Shown here: one piece after another, positions 17,348-27,323 of the stretch
How the letters are laid out: every line of letters begins with the position of its first letter
Position numbering within the stretch: the first letter of the stretch is position 1
Source of the DNA: a bacterium
GTDB taxonomy: Bacteria; Zhuqueibacterota; QNDG01; JAGLOF01
NCBI GenBank assembly: GCA_016934955.1
Contig: JAFGRY010000004.1
Coordinates: 62,001 to 126,000 of the forward strand
Reading direction: 5' to 3'
DNA length: 64,000 nt
Notes under the pieces: model-generated
Database searches by the model: none
Seen by the model: only the letters and a program-made list of their open reading frames with translations
What the model was told of the DNA's origin: nothing
Translations under genes and position numbers: made by a program

Positions 17348-19078
17348 ATGAATTCAAAAAGTTTCAAAATTGAGAAATCGAAACCCTGGCCCCTGGTAAT
17401 CGGCGTCGATATCAGCGCCACCAGTATGAAATACGTTTTGGTAAAGCGTACAACCGGTGCCGTCAGGGTCGAAGGATTCGGCAAATACCTGCTCGGACAG
17501 GATTCTGAAGAGGCGTGGGACAAGCTGCAGAACCTTATCAAGATGCTTTTCAAGAAAGGGAGCGCCATCGCAAAGGCGAAGATCGTTGTCGGGATCAGCG
17601 ATACCAAAGTAGTGCTGAAGACCGAGAGCCTTCCCCAGCTTCCCCGGAAAGAGATGGAGCAGACGCTTAAATTCAGCCTGCAGCAGGAGCTGAACATTGT
17701 CGGCGATGAAGGTGAGCCGGTCGTCGATTACATGCCGGTCGGTCCAGATCCGTCCCAGACGGGCAACACGCTCTATCTCTGTACCGCCATCGCTGAAGAC
17801 AGTGCCATTCAGAAGATCGGGGCATTTATCGGCAATGACATCATTCCCGATAAAGTGATCCCCACGGTCAGTTCCATTGCCAATCTTGCCAATTTCCTTC
17901 CCAAAGAGAGCAGAAGAAAGTCCGTGGGTATCGTGGATATCGGCAGGACCCGCAGCGTGCTGGTGATTGTCAAGGATGAGAAGACGGAATTTTTCCGCGA
18001 AATGATGATCGGCGGTCATGACCTGACAAAATCGATTATCGGCACAATCTTTCACGAAGGAAAGGCGATCCAGTTCGGCAACGAGGAAGCGGAAGAATTC
18101 AAGATGCGGTTCGGGTACCCCCTGGGGTACAGTCACGGCATGGTGTTCCACGGCGCGCCTCTGGAAGAGATCGCCACCATGATCAGACCGATAGTCGAAC
18201 GGCTGTGCGGGGAACTGCAGCGGTCCGTTGAATTTTACAAAGATAAATCCGGCGGCCAGGTAGACGAGATCTATCTCATCGGCGGCGGCGCCCACACGAA
18301 GCATCTCGCGGAAGCGATTTCCGACAGTGTGGCGATTCCGGTGGAGCCGCTGCCGCTCACAAACTCCCTGAAGATCAGCGGCGGCGCCGACAACCGCATG
18401 AAGTTCGCGGAAAAATATCTCGAACAGGCCCCGGCCCTGTCACTCGCGCTGGAAAAGGACAACCGGACCAATCTGCTGCCTGCTCAATACAAGGGCGAAC
18501 TAAAAAAAGCGGCGCGGCAGAACCTGATCAAATTCGCCTCCCTGCTGGTTGTCGCCCTCATCGCCGCCGGCTGGTACCAGCTCAATCAGATACTGACGGA
18601 AAAGCGGGACCGGGTAGCCCAGCTGGAGCGGCAGATATCCATTTCATCCCAGAACACCGGCTTTCTCTACGAAGCGCTGCAAAAGCAGGAACGTATCATT
18701 GCGGCCCGGATCGCTCAGGTGAACGGAGTGGGCCGCCAGGACAATATGCCGATCTATATTCTGCAGACCCTTTCGAATATTCTGCCCGACAAGTTCGAAC
18801 TGACCTCATTCGTCTACAACCCTGAACCCGAACAGGGGGGCAGAAGACTCCCCGAGGATGTGAAGGAGAAGGAGGACGCGGAAGAACCGGTGTTGGTCGA
18901 CATGCTCGGCAGTGCGCGGGAGATCACCAATGATGTCGAAGTGTATCTCGCCCGCTTCATCCTCGACCTGAACACATGCGGTCTCTTTTCGGAAGTAACC
19001 CTTGATAAGAAAATATATGAAAAAGAGAAAGCGACGTTTGAATTCAAGATCGTCGCCAAAGTGAAGCCGGAGGCCTGA
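17348..19078 (+). CDS. pilM: PilM-PilN fusion, T4P alignment complex protein
   Basis: 576 residues, against about 350 for PilM alone. Residues 1-360 are an actin-like PilM domain (VIGVDISATSMKYVLVKR, VGIVDIGRTRSVLVIVKD, and the late glycine loop EIYLIGGGAHTKHLAEAI). A membrane segment follows at about 393-415 (LIKFASLLVVALIAAGWYQ), then a coiled region and a PilN-like periplasmic domain (LQTLSNILPDKFELTSFVYN). In most species PilM binds a short N-terminal tail of a separate PilN on the inner membrane; here the two appear joined, and the next gene is PilO-like. The SD before ATG 17348 is weak. No in-frame stop divides the two parts. Confidence 0.85.
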   Translation: MNSKSFKIEKSKPWPLVIGVDISATSMKYVLVKRTTGAVRVEGFGKYLLGQDSEEAWDKLQNLIKMLFKKGSAIAKAKIVVGISDTKVVLKTESLPQLPRKEMEQTLKFSLQQELNIVGDEGEPVVDYMPVGPDPSQTGNTLYLCTAIAEDSAIQKIGAFIGNDIIPDKVIPTVSSIANLANFLPKESRRKSVGIVDIGRTRSVLVIVKDEKTEFFREMMIGGHDLTKSIIGTIFHEGKAIQFGNEEAEEFKMRFGYPLGYSHGMVFHGAPLEEIATMIRPIVERLCGELQRSVEFYKDKSGGQVDEIYLIGGGAHTKHLAEAISDSVAIPVEPLPLTNSLKISGGADNRMKFAEKYLEQAPALSLALEKDNRTNLLPAQYKGELKKAARQNLIKFASLLVVALIAAGWYQLNQILTEKRDRVAQLERQISISSQNTGFLYEALQKQERIIAARIAQVNGVGRQDNMPIYILQTLSNILPDKFELTSFVYNPEPEQGGRRLPEDVKEKEDAEEPVLVDMLGSAREITNDVEVYLARFILDLNTCGLFSEVTLDKKIYEKEKATFEFKIVAKVKPEA

Positions 19079-19083
19079 GCATC

Positions 19084-19653
19084 GTGAATATAAAAAGCCT
19101 GGTTATACCAATCATTTCGCTTCTGCTGGCGGTTGCCTGGATCGTCCTGATATACATGCCGGCTTCCAGTGAGATAACGCAGCTGGATCTGCGCTACGAT
19201 GAGCTGCTTGAAAAACAGCGGGATATCATTTCTCCCCTCGACATCAGTGTGCTGCGGGCAAAAATCGACAGTCTTTCAGCCGGCCTGCAGCGGCGTCTTG
19301 CGAGTTACTATCCCGAAGACAAGCTGCTCGAGATGGGCAGCACCCTGGAACGGATCGGCAAAGAGTACAATCTGAGCATGATATCGGTGTCGCCGGATCA
19401 CGAGAGTCTTTCTCTGTTTATCTCGAACCAGGAAATTTCGGAACTGCCGATCAACGTCGAGTACAACGGCCGCTTTCAGGATCTGACCCGTTTTTTTGAC
19501 AATATGAGCGAGTTTCCCATCGCCTACCGCCTGAAGAGAACCGTTATCGAAAAGGATCCTGAAAAAGAAGGGTATTTGAGTATTCTTCTTAAAGGGATCG
19601 TTGTCATCAAGAACACCGACGCTCTTGATCAGAACACGACGGAAACACCATGA
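19084..19653 (+). CDS. pilO: PilO-like T4P alignment subcomplex protein
   Basis: 189 residues from GTG 19084, with GGAGG at 19069-19073. One N-terminal membrane helix (LVIPIISLLLAVAWIVLIYMP), a coiled-coil stretch (TQLDLRYDELLEKQRDI, SLSAGLQRRLASYYPEDKL), then a ferredoxin-like beta-alpha region (LPINVEYNGRFQDLTRFFDN) as in PilO. It should heterodimerise in the periplasm with the PilN part of the preceding fusion. Its stop overlaps the first possible start of the next frame. Confidence 0.82.
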   Translation: MNIKSLVIPIISLLLAVAWIVLIYMPASSEITQLDLRYDELLEKQRDIISPLDISVLRAKIDSLSAGLQRRLASYYPEDKLLEMGSTLERIGKEYNLSMISVSPDHESLSLFISNQEISELPINVEYNGRFQDLTRFFDNMSEFPIAYRLKRTVIEKDPEKEGYLSILLKGIVVIKNTDALDQNTTETP

Positions 19654-19682
19654 ATGTTTTTCCCGGAACACCGGAGGAGAGT

Positions 19683-22600
19683 ATGAAACGCGTGCGAATC
19701 CATACATTGTCTATCACTGCTGTCGGCCTTGTCTTTGCGTTACTGGCTGCTACCGCCTGGCTGGCGTGCACCAAACGGGCGCCTCTTGATCCTGTGGAAT
19801 CGGTCCAGGATAATGTCACACTGCTGGCTCACATGCAGGCGACTCCGGAACAGGTGATGACCGGAGGCCAGGAATCGATTATTTCGGTACAGCTGATCCG
19901 GGAGGACGGCAGCCCCGTCACCGGCGAACAGGTGACCTTTTCGACAACCAGCGGGCAAATCACCGCTTCGGCGACGACTGACAATGACGGATGGGCACAG
20001 GCAACGCTGGTCAGCGGAACAGCGTCGGGCGGCGCCGTGATCACCGCTCGCCACGGCACCACTCTCTACAGTCAGGTGACGGTGATGTTCATCAGCGGGG
20101 AAGAGGCACTGCTGCGCGTTGAAACGGCCGATGACTATTTGCTGGCAAACGGCATCGATTCCACCCGCATCACCGTGACCGTGGTGGGCGACTCGGCCCA
20201 GCCGGTCGTCGGAGCGATACTCTCTTTCAGTACGAGTGCCGGTAAAATCACCCGATCGGTGATCACCGGAGAAGACGGCAAGGCTGTTGCCGGTCTTGTC
20301 AGTGCCGCGTCGGCCGTCGATTTGACTGCCATGGTCACGGTCAGCAATGATTCACTTTCAGCGCAGACACTGGTGCATTTTACGGGAGTGACCGTCACCG
20401 CCTCGGCAGATCCGACATCGATCCTGACAGGCGGCCAGAACACATCGACCATTGCCGTGCAGGTCAAGGAAACCACCAGTAATATTGCGGTGTCCAACGC
20501 CGCGCTCGTGTTCTCCACCGACCTGGGGACGATCCCCAATGCCGGTGTCACCAATATTTCAGGCGTTGCCGAGGTCGATTTGACCAGCGGCTCGACACCC
20601 GGCGTAGCCCATGTCATCGCCCGGTACGGAAAGACGCTGTCGGATACGGTGGAGGTGGCCTTTACGGAAGAATCGTCCGGTAACGCTCTGCTGAAAGATC
20701 TCACCGTATCTGAGACAGCGATCCTTGCCAATGGAGTATCACAGACGGTGATCAGCGGCAGAGTGAGTGACAGCCGGGGAAACGCCGTAACCGGACAGGC
20801 GGTCAATTTCACCGCCAGCGCCGGGACGATTCCCGCCACGATCGTGACCGGAGCGAGCGGCATTGTTCAGGCAACGCTGACCTCAGCGGCGAGCCGCACT
20901 GATATCCCGGCAACCGTTGTCGTGCGCATGGGCTCCCAGTCCGACACACTGCATGTTCTCTTCGAGGGAGTCAAATCACAGTTCACCGCCCTGCCGGGAA
21001 CCATCCTCGCTGACGGCGTGAGCACGTCGACCCTGACCTACATACTAAAGAAAACCGGCACCAACGAGGCGGTCCCCAATGGCGAAATTCATTTCGGAGC
21101 GACCGAGGGCACCATTCCCGCCTCGGCAATAACCAATACATCAGGCATAGCCCAGGCTGTGCTGCAGAGCAGCGGCACGCCGTCGGTCTCGCAGATCGTT
21201 GCGACCTACGGTCATTCCCTGAAAGATACCGTGCAGGTGACGTTTTCCGATGAAGCGCCTACCCAGTATGTGCTGCAGACGCTCTCCGCGTCGAGCCATT
21301 CGGTTCTCGCCAACGGGCAGGACAAGCTGACGGTCTCGGCGGCCGTAACGGATGACAAGGGAAGTCCGGTGAGCGGTGTCTCCGTCCTGTTCTACGCGAC
21401 CAGCGGGAGCATGGCTTCATCGGCGACCACCGGGGCGAACGGCCTTGCCAACGCCGAGCTGACAGCGGCAGCCAGTCAGACGAATATCGATGCCGTCGTC
21501 TATGCCAGGCTCGATCAGCATTCCATCGACTCTGTGAACGTCGTGTTCGAGGGCGTGACATTGTCCTTATCGGCTTCTCCTGACAGTATTTTGGCCGACG
21601 CGCGAAGCGTGTCCCGTATATCGGCGATTCTCAAGAAAACACAGACCAATATCGCCATCCCCAGCCAGACCATATCGTTCGGGACCGATCTGGGCACAAT
21701 TCCCAGCTCCGCGATCACGAATATATCCGGTCTTGCCGAGGTCGATCTCACGAGCATTAGTACGATCGGAACCGCACATGTCACCGCGACCTACGCCGGA
21801 ATGACGCCGCAAACCATTCAGGTTCGCTTTCAGGAGTCCCAGCCTCATTATCTCCAGCTTACGGCATCACCGCCGGTGCTGACCGCCGACGGCCAGAGCC
21901 AGTCGACCATCAAGGCCAGCGTGAGTGATGTCAACCATAATCCGGTGCCGGATGGGACAACAGTGACGTTCTCGCTTGACGGCTCGGGTACGCTTCAGGG
22001 AACGCAGAAGCAGACCGTTACCGGCGTGGCGACCAATTTCCTTACGGCGGGAACCAAACCCGATTCCGCCTGGATACGGGTAAAGGCCGGAACGCTTACC
22101 GATTCCATAAAAGTGCAGTACCGGGTGGGCGCGGCCGATCAGGTGATCGTTGAGGCCGACAGCAGCAGGCTGAGAGCCGACGGTCAGTCGACCGCCGTGG
22201 TCACCGCGAGAGTGCTGGACGCGCAAGGCACGCCGATCGAAGATGCGACCGTGAATTTCACTTCAACGATCGGGGACATCACTCCTACGGCCCAGACCGG
22301 CAGCGGCGGTGAGGCGACCGCCAGTTTCACCAGCGGAAGCGTAGGAACGGCGACTATTACCGCCACCGTTGAAATCGCGGGGGGCGGCAGTGTCAGCGGA
22401 CACACGACAATCATTCTGGTGCCGGGAGCGCCCAATTCCATCGTTCTCAGTTTTAATCCCACCGCCATCGGGGTGCGCGAAACAGGCCAGAATCAGACTG
22501 CGATCATTCAGGCCGAGGTGCGGGATGCCAAAAACAATCCGGTGGAGGACGGTACCATGGTGACCTTCTCCATTATCCACGGACCCGGCGGCGGTGAGGC

Positions 22601-23717
22601 GCTTTCACCCACCACACCCATCCCCACGGTCGGCGGCAAGGCGCGCGTTTCCATTTCCAGCGGGACAATCTCCGGTAACGTGAGGGTACAGGCTCAGACC
22701 ACCGGAGTGAGCGGTTCCATCATCGCCAAGGCCTCCGAGATACTGATTCATGCCGGTCCCCCCTACATGGAGGACAGGAACGACCCCACGACCACCCATC
22801 TCACCATCGCGGCCGACCAGCTGAATATCTGGAGAACGCTGGGGGAGACGACGGTGAGTATCGCTGTTTATGATAAATACCACAATCCGGTGCAGGAAAA
22901 CACCGCGGTCTATTTGACGGCCTCGGGCGGCGGTATCAGCACCCACACCGCCTATACCGATGCTCTGGGCCGGGCACAGGTGGTGCTGACCGGCGCAAAT
23001 CCGCAGCCGACCATCACCAACTACTACTACGGCGAGCTGATGCAGGATCCAAATGACGCATCACATATTCTGCCCGGTCCCGTAGCATACAGTGATCTGT
23101 CCAGTGCCTGGCTGCTGCCCAACTTTGACGGTGACTTTACCAGCGGGTATCCCGCGACCCTGAACGGGACGGTGGGGAATTCTATAAACGGCTATTTCGG
23201 CAGTTTCCCGAGGTATAACGGTATCTCCGCTGATTCGGCGGATTACCTGAATTGCGAGAATGACGGCATCGCCCGGGTCATCGCGTATACCGAGGGCCAG
23301 GATGCCAGTGGAGATTCGGTGCGCGCCTGGCACGAGATTACCGTGGTCTATTCCGGTGCGGTAGGATACTCCGACAATCCGCTGACTACGATGGTCGGCC
23401 AGGATCTCGCTCCCGGTGAGAGCGCGGTTCTCGTGTTCACTCTCATCGATAACAACGGGAATCCCATAGAATCCGGGTCGAGCATCAAGCTGGGACTGAC
23501 AAACGATGTTGACGCCAAATTGTCCTGGACCGAGATCGAGACCGGTGACGGCTGGGGGACGGGCCATTACGCGGTTACCATCTCGAATGTGGTCGATCCC
23601 GCCAAACCTCAGGACGCAAAAGTCGGTCCCACCGCCATTACCATCCAATGGACGGGTGACCACCAGTATGGCGCCGCCACAAGCAGTGGGTGGGTTACCA
23701 TTACCAACGGCACATAA
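19683..23717 (+). CDS. Giant Big_1/invasin-type Ig-repeat probable lipoprotein
   Basis: 1344 residues from ATG 19683, with GGAGGAG just upstream; the frame is open from 19650. The signal peptide ends AATAWLACTKRAP, a lipobox-like site whose -3 Trp is unusual, so lipidation at Cys is likely but not certain. Then come about eleven to twelve tandem Big_1 domains of about 95 residues with the recurrent pattern xILANGxxxxTIxxxVxDxxGxPVxGxxVxF, GTIPxSxxTxxSGxAxxxLTS and VxATYG. The last domains are more diverged. Invasin/intimin Ig repeats form stiff rods. The gene is placed between pilO and the PilP-like gene, so it was probably recruited as a pilus- or secretin-linked outer-membrane part; this is inference. 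Confidence 0.85.
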   Translation: MKRVRIHTLSITAVGLVFALLAATAWLACTKRAPLDPVESVQDNVTLLAHMQATPEQVMTGGQESIISVQLIREDGSPVTGEQVTFSTTSGQITASATTDNDGWAQATLVSGTASGGAVITARHGTTLYSQVTVMFISGEEALLRVETADDYLLANGIDSTRITVTVVGDSAQPVVGAILSFSTSAGKITRSVITGEDGKAVAGLVSAASAVDLTAMVTVSNDSLSAQTLVHFTGVTVTASADPTSILTGGQNTSTIAVQVKETTSNIAVSNAALVFSTDLGTIPNAGVTNISGVAEVDLTSGSTPGVAHVIARYGKTLSDTVEVAFTEESSGNALLKDLTVSETAILANGVSQTVISGRVSDSRGNAVTGQAVNFTASAGTIPATIVTGASGIVQATLTSAASRTDIPATVVVRMGSQSDTLHVLFEGVKSQFTALPGTILADGVSTSTLTYILKKTGTNEAVPNGEIHFGATEGTIPASAITNTSGIAQAVLQSSGTPSVSQIVATYGHSLKDTVQVTFSDEAPTQYVLQTLSASSHSVLANGQDKLTVSAAVTDDKGSPVSGVSVLFYATSGSMASSATTGANGLANAELTAAASQTNIDAVVYARLDQHSIDSVNVVFEGVTLSLSASPDSILADARSVSRISAILKKTQTNIAIPSQTISFGTDLGTIPSSAITNISGLAEVDLTSISTIGTAHVTATYAGMTPQTIQVRFQESQPHYLQLTASPPVLTADGQSQSTIKASVSDVNHNPVPDGTTVTFSLDGSGTLQGTQKQTVTGVATNFLTAGTKPDSAWIRVKAGTLTDSIKVQYRVGAADQVIVEADSSRLRADGQSTAVVTARVLDAQGTPIEDATVNFTSTIGDITPTAQTGSGGEATASFTSGSVGTATITATVEIAGGGSVSGHTTIILVPGAPNSIVLSFNPTAIGVRETGQNQTAIIQAEVRDAKNNPVEDGTMVTFSIIHGPGGGEALSPTTPIPTVGGKARVSISSGTISGNVRVQAQTTGVSGSIIAKASEILIHAGPPYMEDRNDPTTTHLTIAADQLNIWRTLGETTVSIAVYDKYHNPVQENTAVYLTASGGGISTHTAYTDALGRAQVVLTGANPQPTITNYYYGELMQDPNDASHILPGPVAYSDLSSAWLLPNFDGDFTSGYPATLNGTVGNSINGYFGSFPRYNGISADSADYLNCENDGIARVIAYTEGQDASGDSVRAWHEITVVYSGAVGYSDNPLTTMVGQDLAPGESAVLVFTLIDNNGNPIESGSSIKLGLTNDVDAKLSWTEIETGDGWGTGHYAVTISNVVDPAKPQDAKVGPTAITIQWTGDHQYGAATSSGWVTITNGT

Positions 23718-23738
23718 TTTTGATCAATGGGGAATAGA

Positions 23739-24512
23739 ATGAAAAACAGGCTATACGACATCTTGCCATCTGTCCTGCTGCTGCTGTCTCTCGCGGGCAG
23801 TGCTCAGGCCCAGATTTCCGGTAATCCCGTCGGCACATCGGGCACGAAAGAGTGGACGGTCAGCGCGTCCGGCACCTATTTCTACCAGTATATCGGCAAT
23901 ACGCTGGCCACGTCGAACCGTTTTCTGGCGAAGAGCGGCTGGGGAGTGGTGGAGTGGCTCGATGCCTATCTGGTTGCCGGCGCCTCCAACCTGGTGCTTG
24001 ACCGACAGGACGGCGGTATCGTCAGCGATTACCGTGATGTATACCGGTTTACCTACGGCGCGGGGATCAATGCGCTGGTGGGAGATCGGCTTCAGCTCTG
24101 GTTCGGAGGCAGCGCCCTGCGGTTCCAGTCTGAAGGCGATTTCCGTGAGCCCCTGATAGTCGGCGGCCAGACCTATGTCAAGCGTTTTGAGATGAATTAC
24201 GACTGGCGTGAAGTCAAGGCCTATCTCGGTATTGTCATGAATATCAGCCGGTTCAAAATCTATTGCGCCGGCGCGGGCTGGCACCTCTGGCGCATTGAAA
24301 AGAAGAAGGAGTATCGTGATTCGGCGACTTCCACCAGTTATGTCGGCAATGAACAGGGAGAGTTCGCCAGCGGGCTCTATACAGGGGCGATCGTGGGTAT
24401 CGAGATGTCGCTTCCCCAGCGGTTTTCGATCAGTCTTGAGGCCCTGCTCTTCAATGAAAGCAACCTCCAGATCATGGCGGGCATCAGCCAGACCGGCTGG
24501 CAGGGAATGTAA
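23739..24512 (+). CDS. Small outer-membrane protein of the pilus operon
   Basis: 257 residues from ATG 23739, with GGGGA at 23729-23733. Signal peptide MKNRLYDILPSVLLLLSLAGSAQA is followed by alternating amphipathic strands with aromatic ends (SGTYFYQYIG, DVYRFTYGAGINALVGDRLQLWFGGSALRF, AYLGIVMNISRFKIY), the look of an eight- to ten-strand beta barrel. No named family recognised. Its place between the Big_1 protein and the PilP/PilQ genes suggests it helps the secretin or anchors the Ig-repeat protein in the outer membrane. Confidence 0.6.
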   Translation: MKNRLYDILPSVLLLLSLAGSAQAQISGNPVGTSGTKEWTVSASGTYFYQYIGNTLATSNRFLAKSGWGVVEWLDAYLVAGASNLVLDRQDGGIVSDYRDVYRFTYGAGINALVGDRLQLWFGGSALRFQSEGDFREPLIVGGQTYVKRFEMNYDWREVKAYLGIVMNISRFKIYCAGAGWHLWRIEKKKEYRDSATSTSYVGNEQGEFASGLYTGAIVGIEMSLPQRFSISLEALLFNESNLQIMAGISQTGWQGM

Positions 24513-24534
24513 TACGAGGTAATACGGTACTGTT

Positions 24535-25029
24535 ATGGCACTGAAAAAAAGTGAAAAGAGAATGCTTGTTTTTCTGGGAATCGTGGTTGTCGGGGCAGCC
24601 GTGTACCAGTTTGTCATCTACCCTGCTTCCCAGGAAAAACCGCCGGAGAAACCGGCCGGGCAGACGGCTCAGCAGGGCGCGCAGCCCGGCGCTCCGGCCC
24701 TGAATCAGACGGCCGCGGTACCCGCAACCGGACCGGTCGAGAGAAAATACAGGGAATGGAAACGGGATCCCTTCTACGCCAGACCGGTCGCGGTCGCCGC
24801 CTCACGCGGGGGCGGTACGAAAAGTGCGCCCAAGGCCCCGGTTGTCAAGACACCGGTTCTCAGCGGTATTCTCAGGAACGCCGATGGAGCACGGGCGATT
24901 ATCGACAACACGGTGCTGGCGGTGGGTGAAACGAAGAACGGTATTCATCTGGTGGAAATAGACGGATCCACGGTAATATGTACCAAGGGAAACCGAACAT
25001 TCACGCTACAACGGAGTGAATCACGATGA
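24535..25029 (+). CDS. pilP: PilP-like T4P alignment protein
   Basis: 164 residues. One N-terminal membrane segment (RMLVFLGIVVVGAAVYQFVI), a Pro/Gln/Ala-rich linker (about 30-65), then WKRDPFY and a small beta domain (TPVLSGILRNADGARAIIDN, LAVGETKNGIHLVEIDGSTV) of the PilP/GspC HR type, which touches the secretin N-domains. PilP proper is usually a lipoprotein, whereas this has an uncleaved-looking anchor as in GspC, so it bridges inner-membrane PilN/PilO and PilQ. Overlaps pilQ by 4 bp. Confidence 0.75.
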   Translation: MALKKSEKRMLVFLGIVVVGAAVYQFVIYPASQEKPPEKPAGQTAQQGAQPGAPALNQTAAVPATGPVERKYREWKRDPFYARPVAVAASRGGGTKSAPKAPVVKTPVLSGILRNADGARAIIDNTVLAVGETKNGIHLVEIDGSTVICTKGNRTFTLQRSESR

Positions 25030-27323
25030 GAAGGATCAAAACGATTATATGCATAGCGGCGGTTTTCATGGTGATGACCGCTTCCACGGCCCAGACTACC
25101 CTGCAGTCAATCAGGAAAGGAGGATCGGGAACACGAATCTGGATCGTCCTGACGTTTGACGGGGAGGCGGCCTGGAGCGGCGTCTCAAAGACCGGAGGCG
25201 GCACGTATTCGCTCTATTTCATGGCATCGACCGGTGATCTCGACGGCGCCCGCGCCACGTCGGACAATCCCTACGAGGGGCCTTCCGTAACGGTTACACA
25301 GCTCACTACCAGTCCGGCGGTGATGAAGGCCGATGTCGAATGCGATGAGAACACCGCGCTTTCGGTGGTGGCGAGCAACAACGTCATCGTGGTCGCCTTC
25401 AATAATGACCGGTTTCTGAAAAACAGTATGGCAAGCACCGCGGGAGGGGGGTCGGCGCTTCCGGGTATGCTTGTGGATATCGGTGAGAATGTAAGCGGCA
25501 ACCGTCATGTCGCCGAACTGGAATTCGATGGAGACTTTCAGTGGTACGGCTTCAGCAGACCCGCTGCCGGTGTGGCCGCCGTGCTTCTTCACGACGCCGG
25601 TAATACTGTCGGCAAGGAGTATGCGTTTCAGGGGAGCGATCTTGCCCAGATAAAAATATTCGACAATGAAACCGGCAGGACCGGACTGAAAACCGCGCTT
25701 TTCTTCAGGCAGGATGACACCTACTCCCTGGTTCGCAGAGGCAATACGCTTTTAATCGAGACAGCCTATGATGTATCCGCCGTTCGGGAACCGGTTCTGG
25801 CGATCTCGAAGCCCGAGGAATCAGGCGCGGAGACAACGGTGCAGCCGGGCGATTCCGGTGCCGGGCAGCTGATCGACCTCTCCGATATACTGACCGCCGA
25901 GGGAGATCTGCCGCCGGTGACGGATACGGGCACGGGAACCGATTCCAGCCGCAGCCGCACAGCCGCGCAGCAGCAGCCGGCCGCCGCGGAGCAGGTGTCA
26001 CGTGAACCGGCCGCCGGTCCGCGGGAAGTCACGGAACAGTCCCGGCAGGCTGAGCCTGCGGACACCGATGAATACGGCATCGACTGGAACAGCAGGGTTT
26101 CCTTCGATTTCGATGCGGTTCCCATCAGAACCGCCCTCGATATCGTGGCCTCGAGCAATAATCTCAATGTCGTTGTCGATGACAGCACCGAGGGAACCGT
26201 CACCATGCGGTTGAAGAATGTCACCCTTCGCCAGGCCATGGATAAAATCGTCCACCCCAAGGGATGTGAGTATTATATCGATGAAGGGATCGTGATGGTG
26301 AAGCCCGTGCACATCAATTATCCGGGCGGGCTCCTGACAAAGGTCTACCGGCTGAAATACGCGGAGGCGGAAAACCTGCTGCCGGTTATTCGCCAGATCG
26401 TCGTCGACAGTACGAAAGTCAAAGTCTACAAGGACAATTTTTTCAATAAAAACACCGATGGCAAACGGGAGTCGTATAACGAAGTGACCATTCAGGGCAT
26501 ACAGCGGTCAAGCATTCTCGTTGTCACGGAACGTCCAATCATCATCCGTGAGGTCACCCGGGTTATCAATGAGCTGGACAGGCGCCCGGTGCAGATGCTC
26601 ATCCACTCGAAACTGGTGGAAATGTCGCCGCTGAATTCGAAAAAACTCGGTGTTGACTGGGATAAAACGCTTTCCATGGCCTTCAACCGGGTGACGACCT
26701 CCGGCGGCGGTTCGTCTAATTCGCAAACCAGCTTCGATGTGAACGGCGGCATGGCTGCGGGCAATATTCTCAATCTCGGCAAACTCAGTGCCGGTAAATT
26801 CGAGGCGGTACTTGACTTCCTCAACGAACGGACCGACACACAGCTGAAATCAAATCCCAGCCTGCTCACCACGGACAATCAGGAATCATCCATCAGTGTT
26901 GGTACGGTCGTACCGGTGCCGAGAATACAGCGCGGCATGGGCGGCCAGGGAGATATGGTGACGTTCGATTATAAAGAGGTCAATATTCAGCTGAACGTTA
27001 CGCCTCATCTCACCGAAGACGATCGCATCACCATGTTCGTGAATCCCGTGATCGAGGAAATTTCAGGATGGGTCGAGCTCGATGCCAACCGTGCGCCCAT
27101 TACGGACAAGCGGCAGGTGAACAGTATCGTCACCATCCGCAGCGGCGAAACGGTCGTTATCGGGGGACTGGTGAAGACGCAGACCCAGAAAACCACGAAA
27201 AAGGTGTGGCTCCTCGGAAGCATACCCCTGATAGGTCATCTCTTCCAGCATGAAGAGTATGAGGAAGTGCAGACCGATCTCATGATCTTCATTACTCCGG
27301 AAATTGTCAGACAGGAGCTGTAG
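25026..27323 (+). CDS. pilQ: Type IV pilus secretin PilQ
   Basis: 765 residues. Signal peptide (IICIAAVFMVMTASTAQ), two AMIN-like beta domains (about 25-110 and 150-240) for peptidoglycan binding, a Pro/Ala/Gln/Thr-rich linker (270-345), a secretin/TonB short N-domain (VSFDFDAVPIRTALDIVASS), an N1-type domain, and the C-terminal secretin barrel (FEAVLDFLNERTDTQLKSNP, SISVGTVVPVPRIQRG, then VVIGGLVKTQTQKTTKKVWL and LGSIPLIGHLF). It forms the outer-membrane gate for the pilus. The ATG overlaps the pilP-like stop and its own stop directly abuts the pilT ATG. Confidence 0.96.
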   Translation: MRRIKTIICIAAVFMVMTASTAQTTLQSIRKGGSGTRIWIVLTFDGEAAWSGVSKTGGGTYSLYFMASTGDLDGARATSDNPYEGPSVTVTQLTTSPAVMKADVECDENTALSVVASNNVIVVAFNNDRFLKNSMASTAGGGSALPGMLVDIGENVSGNRHVAELEFDGDFQWYGFSRPAAGVAAVLLHDAGNTVGKEYAFQGSDLAQIKIFDNETGRTGLKTALFFRQDDTYSLVRRGNTLLIETAYDVSAVREPVLAISKPEESGAETTVQPGDSGAGQLIDLSDILTAEGDLPPVTDTGTGTDSSRSRTAAQQQPAAAEQVSREPAAGPREVTEQSRQAEPADTDEYGIDWNSRVSFDFDAVPIRTALDIVASSNNLNVVVDDSTEGTVTMRLKNVTLRQAMDKIVHPKGCEYYIDEGIVMVKPVHINYPGGLLTKVYRLKYAEAENLLPVIRQIVVDSTKVKVYKDNFFNKNTDGKRESYNEVTIQGIQRSSILVVTERPIIIREVTRVINELDRRPVQMLIHSKLVEMSPLNSKKLGVDWDKTLSMAFNRVTTSGGGSSNSQTSFDVNGGMAAGNILNLGKLSAGKFEAVLDFLNERTDTQLKSNPSLLTTDNQESSISVGTVVPVPRIQRGMGGQGDMVTFDYKEVNIQLNVTPHLTEDDRITMFVNPVIEEISGWVELDANRAPITDKRQVNSIVTIRSGETVVIGGLVKTQTQKTTKKVWLLGSIPLIGHLFQHEEYEEVQTDLMIFITPEIVRQEL

